From assembly GCA_035486135.1 (NCBI GenBank), contig DATHNI010000007.1, positions 1 to 30,928 on the forward strand: a DNA stretch of 30,928 nt. The letters are read 5' to 3'. The DNA is from JASHVB01 sp035486135. GTDB taxonomy: Bacteria > Pseudomonadota > Alphaproteobacteria > Acetobacterales > Acetobacteraceae. Numbering within the stretch: position 1 is the first letter of the stretch; each line of letters begins with the position of its first letter. Below, piece after piece: positions 7,066 through 15,609 of this stretch. The notes beneath the pieces were generated by a model. That model was given only the letters and a program-made list of their open reading frames with translations, had not been told where the DNA came from and searched no databases. The position numbers and the translations under genes were made by a program.

Positions 7066-7760
7066 AGCTGATCGGCATCGTTGGCGGACTGAGCTGGGAA
7101 GCGACCGCGCTCTATTATCGGCTGCTGAACGAAGCCGCCGCACGCGTCCTGGGTGCGCACCACAACGCGCGCAGCGTCATCGTCAGTGTCGATTTTGCCG
7201 AGGCGCTGGCGTTGGCCAACCAGGGCGATTGGGATGGTCTCGGAACGCTGCTGATCGACGCTGCCCGCCGGGCGTGTGCCGCCGGGGCGGAGATGGTATT
7301 GCTCGGCGCGAACACCGCGCACATCGTCGCGGATCAGGTTGCGGCTGCGATCGACGTGCCCTTGCTGCATGTCGCCGACGTCGCCGGCACAGCGGCGCAG
7401 GCACAGGGCTTCCGTCATGTCGGCCTGATCGGCACCAGGTTCACGCTCGAATCGCCGATCTATGCCGAGCGCCTGCGCGACCGCTTCGCCCTGACGGTCA
7501 GCACACCCGACGCGGCGTCGCGTGACGAGCTTCAGCGCATCATCATCGACGAACTGACCATGGGCCGCATTGAACCCAGTTCACGACAGAACTGTGTGGC
7601 GATCATCGAGCAACTCCGCGAGCGTGGCGCCGACGCGATCATGGTCGCATGCACCGAACTTCCGCTGTTGCTCCGGCCCGGCGACAGTGCGCTGCCCCTG
7701 CTCGACACTACGACGCTGCATGCCGAGGCTGCGCTGCGGCTGGCGTTAGACGGCGCATGA
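7044..7760 (+). CDS. Aspartate/glutamate racemase family protein with Ala at first catalytic position
   Basis: PLP-independent amino-acid racemases of this family use two opposed cysteines (or Thr and Cys) to invert the alpha carbon of Asp or Glu. The 238-residue protein opens with IGIVGGLSWEATALYYRLLN, the family's GGxSWE start, and keeps the second catalytic site in VACTELPLLL (Cys203). The first site, normally CNTxH or TNTxH, is GANTAH here, putting Ala89 where the acid/base residue belongs. It may therefore be inactive, one-sided, or act on another substrate. Start choice: ATG 7044 has AGGGG seven bases upstream; ATG 7062 gives the usual family N-terminus and overlaps the short upstream ORF. 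Confidence 0.85.
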   Translation: MPHRQPMKLIGIVGGLSWEATALYYRLLNEAAARVLGAHHNARSVIVSVDFAEALALANQGDWDGLGTLLIDAARRACAAGAEMVLLGANTAHIVADQVAAAIDVPLLHVADVAGTAAQAQGFRHVGLIGTRFTLESPIYAERLRDRFALTVSTPDAASRDELQRIIIDELTMGRIEPSSRQNCVAIIEQLRERGADAIMVACTELPLLLRPGDSALPLLDTTTLHAEAALRLALDGA

Positions 7761-7888
7761 CGCACGAAGAGTTTCGCGGCGCGACCGGAGGGGGGCTCGC
7801 CGCGATCGCCCATCGTGGCACCCACAGTGGGACGACGCGCGGGGCATTCTCCGGACAGGTGCGGTCCGTACCGAAGGCGGACTCTGTC

Positions 7889-7921
7889 GAAAAACTTTAC
7901 AGGCGGGCAGAATCAGCCCGC
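7889..7921 (-). terminator. Rho-independent terminator of the PEP-CTERM gene
   Basis: On the minus strand, GCGGGC, a seven-base loop, GCCCGC, then CTGTAAAGTTTTT. The stem lies within the last codons of the PEP-CTERM gene and the T-run begins just past its TAA stop. This is one of few places in the window with a real T-run after a stem. Confidence 0.6.
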
Positions 7922-8487
7922 AGGCGCCTGCGTCGTCGTAGTCCGGCGAGCCCGACCAAGCCAGAGCCAAGCAGGATCAGCGAGCCGGGCTCCGGCAATG
8001 GCTGGTCAACATCCGGCGAAAAGGTGAGGCTCCCGTTCGGGTCGGGTCCGCCCGAATACCTCAGCCCCACAAGATAGTTGCCGGCGGCCAGCGAACTCTC
8101 CGACAGGGACGCCGATCCGTCCGAAAAAGAATCAGATCCGACCAAGCTCTGACTTATGGTTTCCAATGCCAGGGTGTAATTGGAATCCAAGCTGTTGATG
8201 GTGGCGCCGATCGTAATATCGCCGCCGCCCCATCCGAACTCATACCACTGTGACCCGGAAAAACCGTTCAGGGAGAGCGAGTTCGTGGCCGCCGTGAGCG
8301 GCGTCGCCACGGACGATGTCGCACCGCCGCAGCCAATCGCGGTGCCCGTGTTGTAGGTGCAGCTTTCAGGAGTGACGCTGGCGTTGGCCGGCGAGGGTGC
8401 GACGCTCGCACAAAGCGCCGCGAACGCGGTTGCGGCGATGCTCACATGGAGACTGCCAAGCACCGAGCGGATTCCGATGAAGCGCAT
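7897..8487 (-). CDS. PEP-CTERM sorting-domain secreted protein
   Basis: A 196-residue exported protein. Residues 1 to about 36 form a signal peptide with cleavage likely after SPANA. The middle is rich in Ser, Thr, Gly and Asn with few charges, typical of surface proteins. The C-terminus has the sorting tag: PLPEPGSLILLGSGLVGLAG, a hydrophobic helix, then an Arg-rich end (RRRRR). In such systems an exosortase (EpsH/XrtA type) cuts at the PEP motif and anchors or releases the protein; no exosortase is in this window. The ATG at 8487 begins the signal peptide; the frame is open to 8580 but adds nothing plausible. A terminator overlaps its end. Confidence 0.88.
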   Translation of the reverse strand: MRFIGIRSVLGSLHVSIAATAFAALCASVAPSPANASVTPESCTYNTGTAIGCGGATSSVATPLTAATNSLSLNGFSGSQWYEFGWGGGDITIGATINSLDSNYTLALETISQSLVGSDSFSDGSASLSESSLAAGNYLVGLRYSGGPDPNGSLTFSPDVDQPLPEPGSLILLGSGLVGLAGLRRRRRLRADSARL

Positions 8488-8736
8488 TGTTGCCCGATTC
8501 CTATCCTGCCCAGTGGCACATGAAACGATTTCATAGGCAAGCAAGTTCCGCGCCAACTCCGTAGTCGATTGAAAAGCCACGGATTTGACTGCGGCACAGC
8601 CGTCCGGATGACATCGGTGTAAGACTTACCGACAATGCCTGGTTATGCGGCGGCTGATATCGGAATGATCCTGCCAAAAGACGCCGGATCGTCTGTCGGG
8701 ACATCTCGCGCGTTGAGCAGGAGCGGGGGCTACAGG

Positions 8737-9057
8737 TCACTCCCCGCCGTCCAGCGCCGCCTCCACCGCCCGCACCGCCGCCAGCGGCACCGCGCCCCGC
8801 CCGACCACCTGGCCGCCGACGCAGGCCAACCACCCCGCCCCGTCCGGCGGCTCGGCCGGCCGCAGCTCGACCACCTTGGCGTCGGCGTCCAGTGCCACCG
8901 CCTGGAACCGCCGCCACCCCGTGCATAAAGGTCCCTGAACGCGAACGACGCGGGCGATGGCCTCGCCCGCGTCGTCTAACCCGATCCACTCCAGGGTGCG
9001 GGGAACCCCGGCACCCTCCTCACGCCGACCCCGCGTCCATCGGAGGCGGGGCTGCAT
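8737..9057 (-). CDS. Hypothetical protein, 106 residues
   Basis: An ORF lying in the same direction as, and about 100 bases downstream of, the EF-G gene, with a hairpin between. It has regular segments such as TLEWIGLDDAGEAIARVVRV and GRGAVPLAAVRAVEAAL that look like a real globular protein. The first 15 or so residues are Arg-rich and doubtful. The ATG at 9057 has GGAG about eleven bases upstream, a weak match. I recognise no family. The main alternative is a chance ORF in GC-rich DNA. Confidence 0.5.
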   Translation of the reverse strand: MQPRLRWTRGRREEGAGVPRTLEWIGLDDAGEAIARVVRVQGPLCTGWRRFQAVALDADAKVVELRPAEPPDGAGWLACVGGQVVGRGAVPLAAVRAVEAALDGGE

Positions 9058-9102
9058 CCTAATCGCACTCCATCAGGCGCACTCCGTGGCCACAGCCCCG
9101 GC

Positions 9103-9143
9103 GTCATGCCCGTCCCCGGGCTTGACCCGGGGACGGCAATGAC
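9103..9143. terminator. Hairpin downstream of the EF-G gene (family B related)
   Basis: Arms 9103-9120 and 9126-9143 pair with one mismatch around a five-base loop (GTCATGCCCGTCCCCGGG and its complement). It lies 15 bases after the EF-G stop on the minus strand and probably works as a terminator or processing stop. There is no long T-run. The sequence resembles the GTCATGGCC-type dispersed palindromes. Confidence 0.5.
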
Positions 9144-9158
9144 ACGGAACAGCTACCC

Positions 9159-11246
9159 TCATGCACTCTTGGCCATGATCTCGTCCGCGATGTTCCGCGG
9201 CACCGGATCGTAGTGGTGGAACTGCATGGTGAACGACGCGCGCCCCTTGGTCATGCTGCGAATATCGGAAATATATCCGAACATTTCCTTAAGGGGAACA
9301 TGCGCCCGGACGATCACCGTGGACCCGGAGCTCTCCTGGTTCTGGATCATCCCACGGCGGCGGTTCAGGTCGCCCACCACGTCACCCACGTGATCCTGCG
9401 GCGTGGTCACCTCCACGTCCATGATCGGCTCCAGGATGATCGGGCTGGCCTTCTTCATCCCGTCGCGGAAACACGCCTTGGCGGCGATCTCGAACGCCAG
9501 CGCAGACGAGTCGACGTCGTGGTACTTGCCGTCGATCAGGGTGTATTTGAAGTCCACCGTCGGGAAGCCGGCCAGCACGCCGGTATCCGCCTGGACCCTG
9601 ATCCCCTTCTCCACCGCCGGGATGTACTCCTTCGGCACCGAGCCGCCGATCACCTTGTTCTCGAACACCACGCCGCCGTTCCGCTCCAGCGGCTCGAACA
9701 GGATCTTCACCTCGGCATACTGGCCGGAGCCGCCGGTCTGCTTCTTGTGTGTGTAGGTTTCCGTGTGCGGCTTGGTAATCGTCTCGCGATACGCCACCTG
9801 CGGCGCGCCGATATTCGCATCGACGCCGTACTCACGGCGCAGCCGGTCGATGATGATCTCGAGGTGCAGTTCGCCCATGCCGGACAGGATCGTCTCCCCC
9901 GTCTCCTGGTCGGTGCGCAGCCGCAGCGACGGGTCCTCGCCGGCCAGCTTCTGCAGGCCGAGCGACATCTTCTCCACCGCTTCCTTGGTGCGCGGCTCGA
10001 CCGAGATGTCGATCACCGGCACCGGGAAGGCCATGCGCTCCAGCACCACCGGATCCTGCTGGGACGCCAGCGTGTCGCCCGTGCCGGTGTCCTTCAGACC
10101 GACGAAGGCAGCGATGTCGCCGGCATGCACTTCCTTGATCTCGGCGCGCTTGTCGGCGTGCATCTGGAACATCCGGCCGATGCGCTCGCGATGCTCGCGG
10201 GTGGTGTTCATCACCGTGTCACCCGACTTCAGCGTGCCGGCATAGACGCGCACGAAGGTCAGCGTGCCGTACTTGTCGTTGATGATCTTGAACGCCAGGC
10301 CGGCGAACGGAGCGTCCGGATCGGCCTTGATGCGCCGGCGGTCGGAATGCTCGCCATCCTCCTCGCCTTCCGCCGCGGCGACGCTGATGCCGGGCACGTC
10401 GATCGGCGACGGCAGGTAGTCGATCACCGCATCCAACAGCGGCTGCACGCCTTTGTTCTTGAACGCCGTGCCGCACAGCACCGGGCGGAACGCGCCGGAG
10501 ATCGTGCCGGTCTTGATGCCGCGCCGCAGGGTCTCGGGCTTGACGTCGCCGTGCTCGAAATATTCTTCCATGCCCGCATCGTCGACCGACAGCGCGGTGT
10601 CCAGCAGAAGCTGCCGGTATTCCTTCGCTTGCTCCTCCAGGTCCGCGGGGATGGGCTCGATATGGAAGCTCGCGCCCAGTTCGCTGCCGTCCCAGATCAC
10701 CGCATGCATCTCGATCAGGTCCACCACGCCGATGAACTTGTCCTCGATGCCGATCGGCAGTTGCAGCGGCAACGCAACGATGTCCAGCTTCTCCTTCAAC
10801 GTGCTGAACGCACGGAAGAAGTCCGCGCCGGTGCGGTCCAGCTTGTTGATGAAGATGATGCGCGGCACGTTGTAGCGGTCGGCCAGGCGCCAGTTGGTCT
10901 CCGACTGAGGCTGCACGCCGGCGACGCCCTCGATGATGAAGATCGCGCCGTCCAGCACGCGCAGGCTGCGGTTCACCTCGATGTTGAAATCGATGTGGCC
11001 GGGCGTGTCGATGATGTTGATGCGGTGGTCCTTCCACTCGCACGTCACCGCCGCGGACGTGATCGTGATGCCGCGCTCCCGCTCCTGCTCCATGTAGTCG
11101 GTCGTGGTGTTGCCGTCGTGCACCTCGCCGATCCGGTGGGACATTCCGGTGTAGTACAGAATGCGCTCGGTCGTCGTGGTCTTGCCGGCATCGATGTGCG
11201 CGGTGATGCCAATATTGCGGATTCTGTCGAGCGGCGTCGCGGGCAC
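9159..11246 (-). CDS. fusA: Translation elongation factor G (stand-alone copy)
   Basis: The GTPase that moves tRNAs and mRNA through the ribosome after peptide bond formation, or helps recycle ribosomes. The 695-residue length is normal. G-domain motifs: AHIDAGKT (16-23), ERGITI (57-62), DTPGH (80-84), NKLD (134-137). Domains II to V follow, with GEDPSLR, GMGELHLEI and the C-terminal MFGYISDIRSMTKGRA segment. The start is GTG 11246 with AGGAGG seven bases upstream; the frame is open further but not coding. The usual rpsL-rpsG-fusA-tuf neighbours are absent, and the switch region (DFNIEVNRSLRVLDGAIFII) differs from typical bacterial EF-G, so it could be a second paralogue. Whether another copy exists cannot be seen. 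Confidence 0.9.
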   Translation of the reverse strand: MPATPLDRIRNIGITAHIDAGKTTTTERILYYTGMSHRIGEVHDGNTTTDYMEQERERGITITSAAVTCEWKDHRINIIDTPGHIDFNIEVNRSLRVLDGAIFIIEGVAGVQPQSETNWRLADRYNVPRIIFINKLDRTGADFFRAFSTLKEKLDIVALPLQLPIGIEDKFIGVVDLIEMHAVIWDGSELGASFHIEPIPADLEEQAKEYRQLLLDTALSVDDAGMEEYFEHGDVKPETLRRGIKTGTISGAFRPVLCGTAFKNKGVQPLLDAVIDYLPSPIDVPGISVAAAEGEEDGEHSDRRRIKADPDAPFAGLAFKIINDKYGTLTFVRVYAGTLKSGDTVMNTTREHRERIGRMFQMHADKRAEIKEVHAGDIAAFVGLKDTGTGDTLASQQDPVVLERMAFPVPVIDISVEPRTKEAVEKMSLGLQKLAGEDPSLRLRTDQETGETILSGMGELHLEIIIDRLRREYGVDANIGAPQVAYRETITKPHTETYTHKKQTGGSGQYAEVKILFEPLERNGGVVFENKVIGGSVPKEYIPAVEKGIRVQADTGVLAGFPTVDFKYTLIDGKYHDVDSSALAFEIAAKACFRDGMKKASPIILEPIMDVEVTTPQDHVGDVVGDLNRRRGMIQNQESSGSTVIVRAHVPLKEMFGYISDIRSMTKGRASFTMQFHHYDPVPRNIADEIMAKSA

Positions 11247-11556
11247 GGTGGAACCTCCTAAAGCAGCACCGGGCGCGTGATCCTGTGCGGATCCCCGGGA
11301 AGCATCCCGGCGCGCCCGTGTCCTGGTCCGGCCGAGATGGTGCCCCGCGAAACTGGCAAGCGGGGGCCCCAACCGGCTATGTCTGGGCGTGAAATGCGGC
11401 AATCAGGCCCGTTTTGCAAGTGCGAAATGGCGCCGCATGGGACACATGCACGCGCCGCCGTGCCTCCGCCGTCCCATCACCCTCCCCTGCGGCGTCCCCT
11501 GCGGCGTTCACTCTTTGTCACTGTCGGACACGCTGACTAGGGCTAGCTTCCGCGCC
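11247..11556. other. Divergent gap between EF-G and DUF1800 genes
   Basis: 310 bases without a gene. On the plus strand TTGTCA (11515-11520), a 17-base spacer and TAGGGC (11538-11543) form a weak sigma70-like promoter, with the DUF1800 ATG 13 bases past the -10 box. On the minus strand I see only the strong ribosome binding site of EF-G next to its GTG, and no convincing promoter. Confidence 0.4.
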
Positions 11557-12861
11557 ATGGATCCACGCACCGCACAAGCGCTGATCCGCTTCGGCCTGGG
11601 TCGCCGAGGCGAGGAACCCATCCCGTCCGACCCGGCCGCCTGGTTGAACGACCAGTTGCGCCAGCCCGACCCCACCCGCATCGACCCGCCGCCGAGCACG
11701 GTCCGGGGCCTGGAGGCATTGCGCTTCGACCGCCAAAACAAGCCGCCGCCCGACCAGCGAACGGTGCGTCCGCTGTTCCAGGCAGAGGCCCGCGCCGAGC
11801 TGGAAAACGCCCTGACCACCCCAGCCCCGTTCCGCGAGCGCCTGGTGCGGTTCTGGACCAACCACTTCACCGTCTCGGTGCGCGGTGGCACGGCCGCCGT
11901 GGCCGGCGCGTTCGTGGAGGAGGCGATCCGCCCCAACGTCACCGCCCGCTTCGAGACCATGCTGCTGGCGGTGATGCACCACCCCGCCATGCTGATCTAC
12001 CTGAACAACGCCCAATCGGTCGGACCGGACAGCCTCGCCGGCCAGCGCAGTCATCGCGGCCTGAACGAGAACCTCGCCCGTGAGTGCATGGAGCTGCACA
12101 CGGTCAGCCCGGCCGCCGGTTACACCCAGGCGGACGTGACCAACTTCGCGAAGATCCTGACCGGCTGGTCGATCGACCTGCGCTCGGACCCGCCCGGCTT
12201 CCGCTTCCGCCCCGCGGCGCACGAGCCGGGCGAGCAGGTCGTGATGGGCCGCCGCTTCCCACCCGGCGAGGAGGGGGGCATCGCCGTCCTGCGGTTCCTG
12301 GCCAATCACCCATCCACGCACCACTTCCTGGCCACCAAGCTGGCGCGCCACTTCGTCGCCGACGACCCGCCGCCCGAGGCGGTGCGTCCTATCGAGGCGG
12401 CCTTGCGCGACACGCGCGGGAACCTCGGTGCCGCGGCCGCATCGCTGATCACGCTGGAGGCCGCCTGGCAGCCCGGGGCGAAACTGCGCGACCCGCAGGA
12501 TTACGTCATCGCCTGCATGCGCGCGCTGGACCTGCCGCCGGAGCAACGGGCCGGCATGAACCTGCCCGGGATCGTCGGCAGCCTCGGCCAGCCGTTCTGG
12601 AACGCACCACAGCCCAATGGCTGGCCGGACCGCGCCAGCGACTGGGCCGCGCCCGAGGCCATGATGCGCCGCATCGACTGGGCGTATGGCGTATCCGGCC
12701 GCGTGGCGGGGCCGCAAAACGGGCGCGATGCCGCGGAACTCGCCGAGGCGACGCTCGGGCCGCTGCTATCCGCCGACACCTTGCAGGCGGTGCACCGCGC
12801 CGGCTCCCGCCGCGACGCCATGACCCTGCTGCTGACCGCTCCCGAATTCCAGAGGCGCTGA
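11557..12861 (+). CDS. DUF1800 family protein
   Basis: A 434-residue protein that starts MDPRTAQALIRFGLGRRG and carries the family segments FRERLVRFWTNHFTVS, NENLARECMELHTVSP, YTQADVTNFAKILTGWS and TKLARHFVADDPP. Members are often encoded next to a DUF1501 protein, as here: the stop at 12859-12861 is two bases before the next ATG, so they are surely co-transcribed. The biochemical role is not known; the pair tends to be linked with exported or surface functions. No clear signal peptide is seen from the ATG at 11557, and no strong ribosome binding site either; the upstream extension is low-quality and shares DNA with the promoter. Confidence 0.9.
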   Translation: MDPRTAQALIRFGLGRRGEEPIPSDPAAWLNDQLRQPDPTRIDPPPSTVRGLEALRFDRQNKPPPDQRTVRPLFQAEARAELENALTTPAPFRERLVRFWTNHFTVSVRGGTAAVAGAFVEEAIRPNVTARFETMLLAVMHHPAMLIYLNNAQSVGPDSLAGQRSHRGLNENLARECMELHTVSPAAGYTQADVTNFAKILTGWSIDLRSDPPGFRFRPAAHEPGEQVVMGRRFPPGEEGGIAVLRFLANHPSTHHFLATKLARHFVADDPPPEAVRPIEAALRDTRGNLGAAAASLITLEAAWQPGAKLRDPQDYVIACMRALDLPPEQRAGMNLPGIVGSLGQPFWNAPQPNGWPDRASDWAAPEAMMRRIDWAYGVSGRVAGPQNGRDAAELAEATLGPLLSADTLQAVHRAGSRRDAMTLLLTAPEFQRR

Positions 12862-12863
12862 GC

Positions 12864-14207
12864 ATGAAGACCGTTCCCAGCGGCACGACAAACCAAAGAA
12901 TACCCCCCCTCCCCTTGAGGGAGGGGGCTGGGGGGAGGGATTGCGTGCGGCACGAACCCCTCCCCCCAGCCCCCTCCCTCAAGGGGAGGGGGAGTCTCTT
13001 GGCGCTTGGCCCAATCCTCACCCGCCGGTCCGCCCTCCTTGGGCTGACCGCCGCCTTCACGCTGGGCCGCGCCTCGCTGGCTGTTGCCGCGGCGCCGGGG
13101 GATAAGCGCCTGGTCGTGGTGATCCTGCGCGGCGCGCTGGACGGCATGGCGGCGGTAGTGCCGTACGGCGATCCGGGGCTGACGCCCCTGCGCGGCGAGT
13201 TGGTGCCGGCCGGCCCCGGCCAGGCGAACGGCTTGCTCGATCTCGGCGGGTTCTACGGCCTGCACCCGTCGCTGGCGAACCTCCACACCATGTTCAAGGC
13301 CGGCGAGCTGTTGCCGGTGCACGCCGTCGTCGGCCCGACCCGGGTGCGCAGCCATTTCGAGGCGCAGGACTGCCTGGAGAGCGGCGCCGACCACCGCATG
13401 ACCAGTGGCTGGCTGAACCGCGCCGTCGCCGCGCTGCCCAACGCCGCGCATGACCGGCCGGAGGGCGACGCCCTGGCGATCGGCGTCTCCGTGCCGCTGC
13501 TGCTGCGCGGACCGGCGACAGTAGGAAGCTGGGCGCCGCACGGCGTCATGGCGCCCCCGGCCGATCTCTATACGCAGATCGCCGCGCTGAGCAGCACCGA
13601 CCGGATCATCGGCCCGGCGGTCGCCGAGGGCCTGCAGGAGCGCGGCTTCACCGCCACCGTGATCGCTACCGACGACGATCCGGCACAGCCAGCCAAGGAC
13701 CGCTACGCCTTCCCGGCGCTGGCGCGGGCCGCCGGCGAGATGCTGCGCGCACCGGACGGGCCGCGCGTCGCGGCACTGGAGATCGGCGGCTGGGACACCC
13801 ACCAGGCGCAGGTGCCCCGGCTGGGCGGTGTGCTGAAACAGCTCGACGCCGGCTTGGCGGGCCTGAAGGACGGCCTGGGCCCGGCGTGGAGCCAAACCGC
13901 CGTGCTGGTCATGACCGAATTCGGCCGGACGGCCCGGGTGAACGGCACCAAGGGCACCGACCACGGTACCGCCACCGTGGCGTTCGTGCTGGGCGGCGCT
14001 GTGTTCGGTGGGCGTGTGGCCGGACAATGGCCCGGCCTGGGCCCGGGCAAGCTATACGAGAACCGCGACCTCGCGCCGACCACCGATCTGCGCTCGGTCG
14101 CCAAAGGATTGCTGGCCGGGCACCTGGGCGTCCCCGGCGGCGCGCTGACCGCCGTGTTCCCCGGCAGCGAAGCAGCGCAACCAACCCGCGGACTGCTCCG
14201 CACGTAG
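12864..14207 (+). CDS. DUF1501 family exported protein, alkaline-phosphatase/sulfatase-like fold, with repeat inside the leader
   Basis: A 447-residue protein partnered with the DUF1800 gene two bases upstream. Family motifs: LVVVILRGALDGM near residue 83, GGWDTHQAQV, TEFGRTARVNG and GTDHGTA, matching the metal-site segments of the alkaline-phosphatase superfamily. A Tat-type signal (LTRRSALLGLTAAFTLG, Arg54-Arg55) precedes the mature part. Between the start (MKTVPSGTTNQRI) and that signal lie about 30 extra residues encoded by a palindromic repeat (PPLPLREGAGG and LPPAPSLKGRG). The frame stays open through it. The N-region of the signal peptide is thus unusually long; export may still work or a later start may be used, though no good one is visible. 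Confidence 0.88.
   Translation: MKTVPSGTTNQRIPPLPLREGAGGRDCVRHEPLPPAPSLKGRGSLLALGPILTRRSALLGLTAAFTLGRASLAVAAAPGDKRLVVVILRGALDGMAAVVPYGDPGLTPLRGELVPAGPGQANGLLDLGGFYGLHPSLANLHTMFKAGELLPVHAVVGPTRVRSHFEAQDCLESGADHRMTSGWLNRAVAALPNAAHDRPEGDALAIGVSVPLLLRGPATVGSWAPHGVMAPPADLYTQIAALSSTDRIIGPAVAEGLQERGFTATVIATDDDPAQPAKDRYAFPALARAAGEMLRAPDGPRVAALEIGGWDTHQAQVPRLGGVLKQLDAGLAGLKDGLGPAWSQTAVLVMTEFGRTARVNGTKGTDHGTATVAFVLGGAVFGGRVAGQWPGLGPGKLYENRDLAPTTDLRSVAKGLLAGHLGVPGGALTAVFPGSEAAQPTRGLLRT
12905..12992. repeat. Palindromic repeat (family C) inserted in the DUF1501 coding sequence
   Basis: Perfect 35-base arms (12905-12939 and 12958-12992) around an 18-base loop; the core is CCCCTCCCCTTGAGGGAGGG. A close copy lies in non-coding DNA at 27109-27214. 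Here it interrupts the 5' end of the DUF1501 gene without breaking the frame, adding Pro/Leu/Gly/Arg-rich peptide. In mRNA it would form a very stable hairpin 40 bases after the start codon. Confidence 0.9.
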
Positions 14208-14229
14208 TGTAGCAGCTAGTCTAATCTAA

Positions 14230-14329
14230 CCTCTCCCGCTTCGCGGGAGAGGTCGAGACGCGAAGCGGCGAGGGTGAGGGCGATCGGGTCGGCACTTTGC
14301 CTCTCCTGCTGCGCGCCGGCACGATCACC
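14230..14329. repeat. Palindromic repeat (family A), degenerate copy
   Basis: Contains CCTCTCCCGCTTCGCGGGAG (14230-14249) and the GGGCGATCGGGTCGGCAC core, with a decayed partner arm (GCCGGCACGATCACCG). Sits downstream of the DUF1501 gene and convergent to the GAF-like gene. No coding sequence is apparent. Confidence 0.7.
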
Positions 14330-14428
14330 GTCGGCGGAATCGCTGCGTCCCTCGATTCGGGGTCGACACGTACAGTCCCAGCACCTGCCGCGCCGATAGC
14401 TCGGCCGATCGCTGGTATCCTGCCTCCG

Positions 14429-15202
14429 TCACTGGCCGACGAGTGACAGCGGCAACTCCAGGCTGCCGCGCACGCTGAGCACCGATGCGATCTGCGCGCC
14501 GATGCGTTGGCCGAAGTCCATGAGCTCTTGCATTTGCTCGCCGGCCGGCGGTTGATCCCCGGCGTCCCAGTTCACGAACAAGGCGCCCAGCAGTTTGCCC
14601 TGCACGTCGGTCACCGGGCAGGCCAGCAGGCTGCTGGCGCCCAACAACTGCATGCGGGCCTGTAATTCAAAGTTGTGGACCTCCGGCATCGACGTCGATT
14701 GGCACCGGCCGGCCAACATCGCCGGAAGAAACTCGCTCCAGGTGGACAGCGGCTCGTTGACGACTGTCCCACCCGCGGCGCGGCCGGGCGCCGCAACCGC
14801 GTTGGTGACGTCGTAGCGCAACATGCTGGTGCCGGTGACGCCCGTGATGCCGTTATGGACCACGCCAAGCCGGACACGCGCCGCTCCCATCGAATGCAGC
14901 AGCGCGACCCCGAGCAATTCGTCGATCAGCTTGCCGCTCGTCGCGTACTGGTGCAACTCCGCCTGCATGAGGGCGGCCACGAGTTGCTGTTGCTCGGCCT
15001 CGCGATTCGCCCTGGTGTCGACAAACGCCACCCGCAGGCCCTTGGCCAAACTTCCTTCGTCGCGGATGTGCCAACCCAGGTACAGGCTGCACAGCATGGC
15101 AACGGTCAGCACGGGCTGGATCACCACGTTCACCAAAGGCTCACGCAGATTGCCGAGCATCGAAAGCAACATGTTGAGCAAGCGCAGGGCCTCGACAATC
15201 AC
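14429..15202 (-). CDS. Membrane-anchored protein with GAF-like sensor domain
   Basis: A 257-residue protein. Residues 20-50 hold one or two hydrophobic stretches (PLVNVVIQPVLTVAMLCSLYLGW), so the N-terminus is membrane bound. The remainder has GAF-like features: an ARVRLGVVHNG strand early, and LLGASSLLACPVTDVQGKLL followed by GALFVNWD near the end, where GAF domains place their central strands. GAF domains bind small ligands or bring proteins together; there is no catalytic output domain here. The GTG at 15202 has GGAG eight bases upstream; upstream codons in the frame look non-coding. The family assignment is by pattern only and could be wrong. Confidence 0.6.
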   Translation of the reverse strand: MIVEALRLLNMLLSMLGNLREPLVNVVIQPVLTVAMLCSLYLGWHIRDEGSLAKGLRVAFVDTRANREAEQQQLVAALMQAELHQYATSGKLIDELLGVALLHSMGAARVRLGVVHNGITGVTGTSMLRYDVTNAVAAPGRAAGGTVVNEPLSTWSEFLPAMLAGRCQSTSMPEVHNFELQARMQLLGASSLLACPVTDVQGKLLGALFVNWDAGDQPPAGEQMQELMDFGQRIGAQIASVLSVRGSLELPLSLVGQ

Positions 15203-15550
15203 AAGTCTTACTCCGTTGATGTGGGCCAGTGGGATCGGACAAAGGCGGTCTGACGCATGCCCGGCGAGCGCGGGCCAGCGAGTCAGTTGCTGCTTGGTAA
15301 ATCCGGGTCTCCCCTTGAGGGAGCCACACGTCCTTGTTCGCGGCGACGTCTGCCGTTTCAGCCCGAGCGTGTTGGTCGCCGCCCGATGGTCAGCGCGCCA
15401 CAATGCCGAGGCAGCGCCAGACGTCAGGACGCTTGGCGGCGTGTGAGGCTGTTCTCCCGCCCGGATGCGCGGCGTGAGCCAGGAATGGCGCAGCGACTGA
15501 ACTCTCTGGCGACAGCAACTACTGGGCGCAATACCGCCGTTGACAGCCGC

Positions 15551-15609
15551 GGTCTAGTCAGTCCTAGGATTATTGTCAAGACAAATCGTATATATGGAAT
15601 AAGTATTCC
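15551..15609 (-). promoter_or_regulatory. Candidate promoter with two dyad symmetries
   Basis: On the minus strand TTGACA (15579-15574), a perfect -35 box, a 17-base spacer and TAGACC (15556-15551). Next to it are two inverted repeats: TTGTC-AA-GACAA (15573-15584), overlapping the -35 box, and GGAATA-AG-TATTCC (15596-15609). The only gene it could drive is the GAF-like one starting at 15202, which would have a leader of about 340 bases. The -10 match is poor. Confidence 0.35.

Noticed and set aside
9213..11261. Long open frame (682 codons) on the plus strand
   Set aside because: Antisense to the EF-G gene; its His/Arg/Val-rich product has no recognisable motif and arises from codon bias.
12084..12863. 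Upstream extension of the DUF1501 frame
   Set aside because: It overlaps the DUF1800 gene in another frame; the DUF1501 protein starts at 12864, two bases after that gene.
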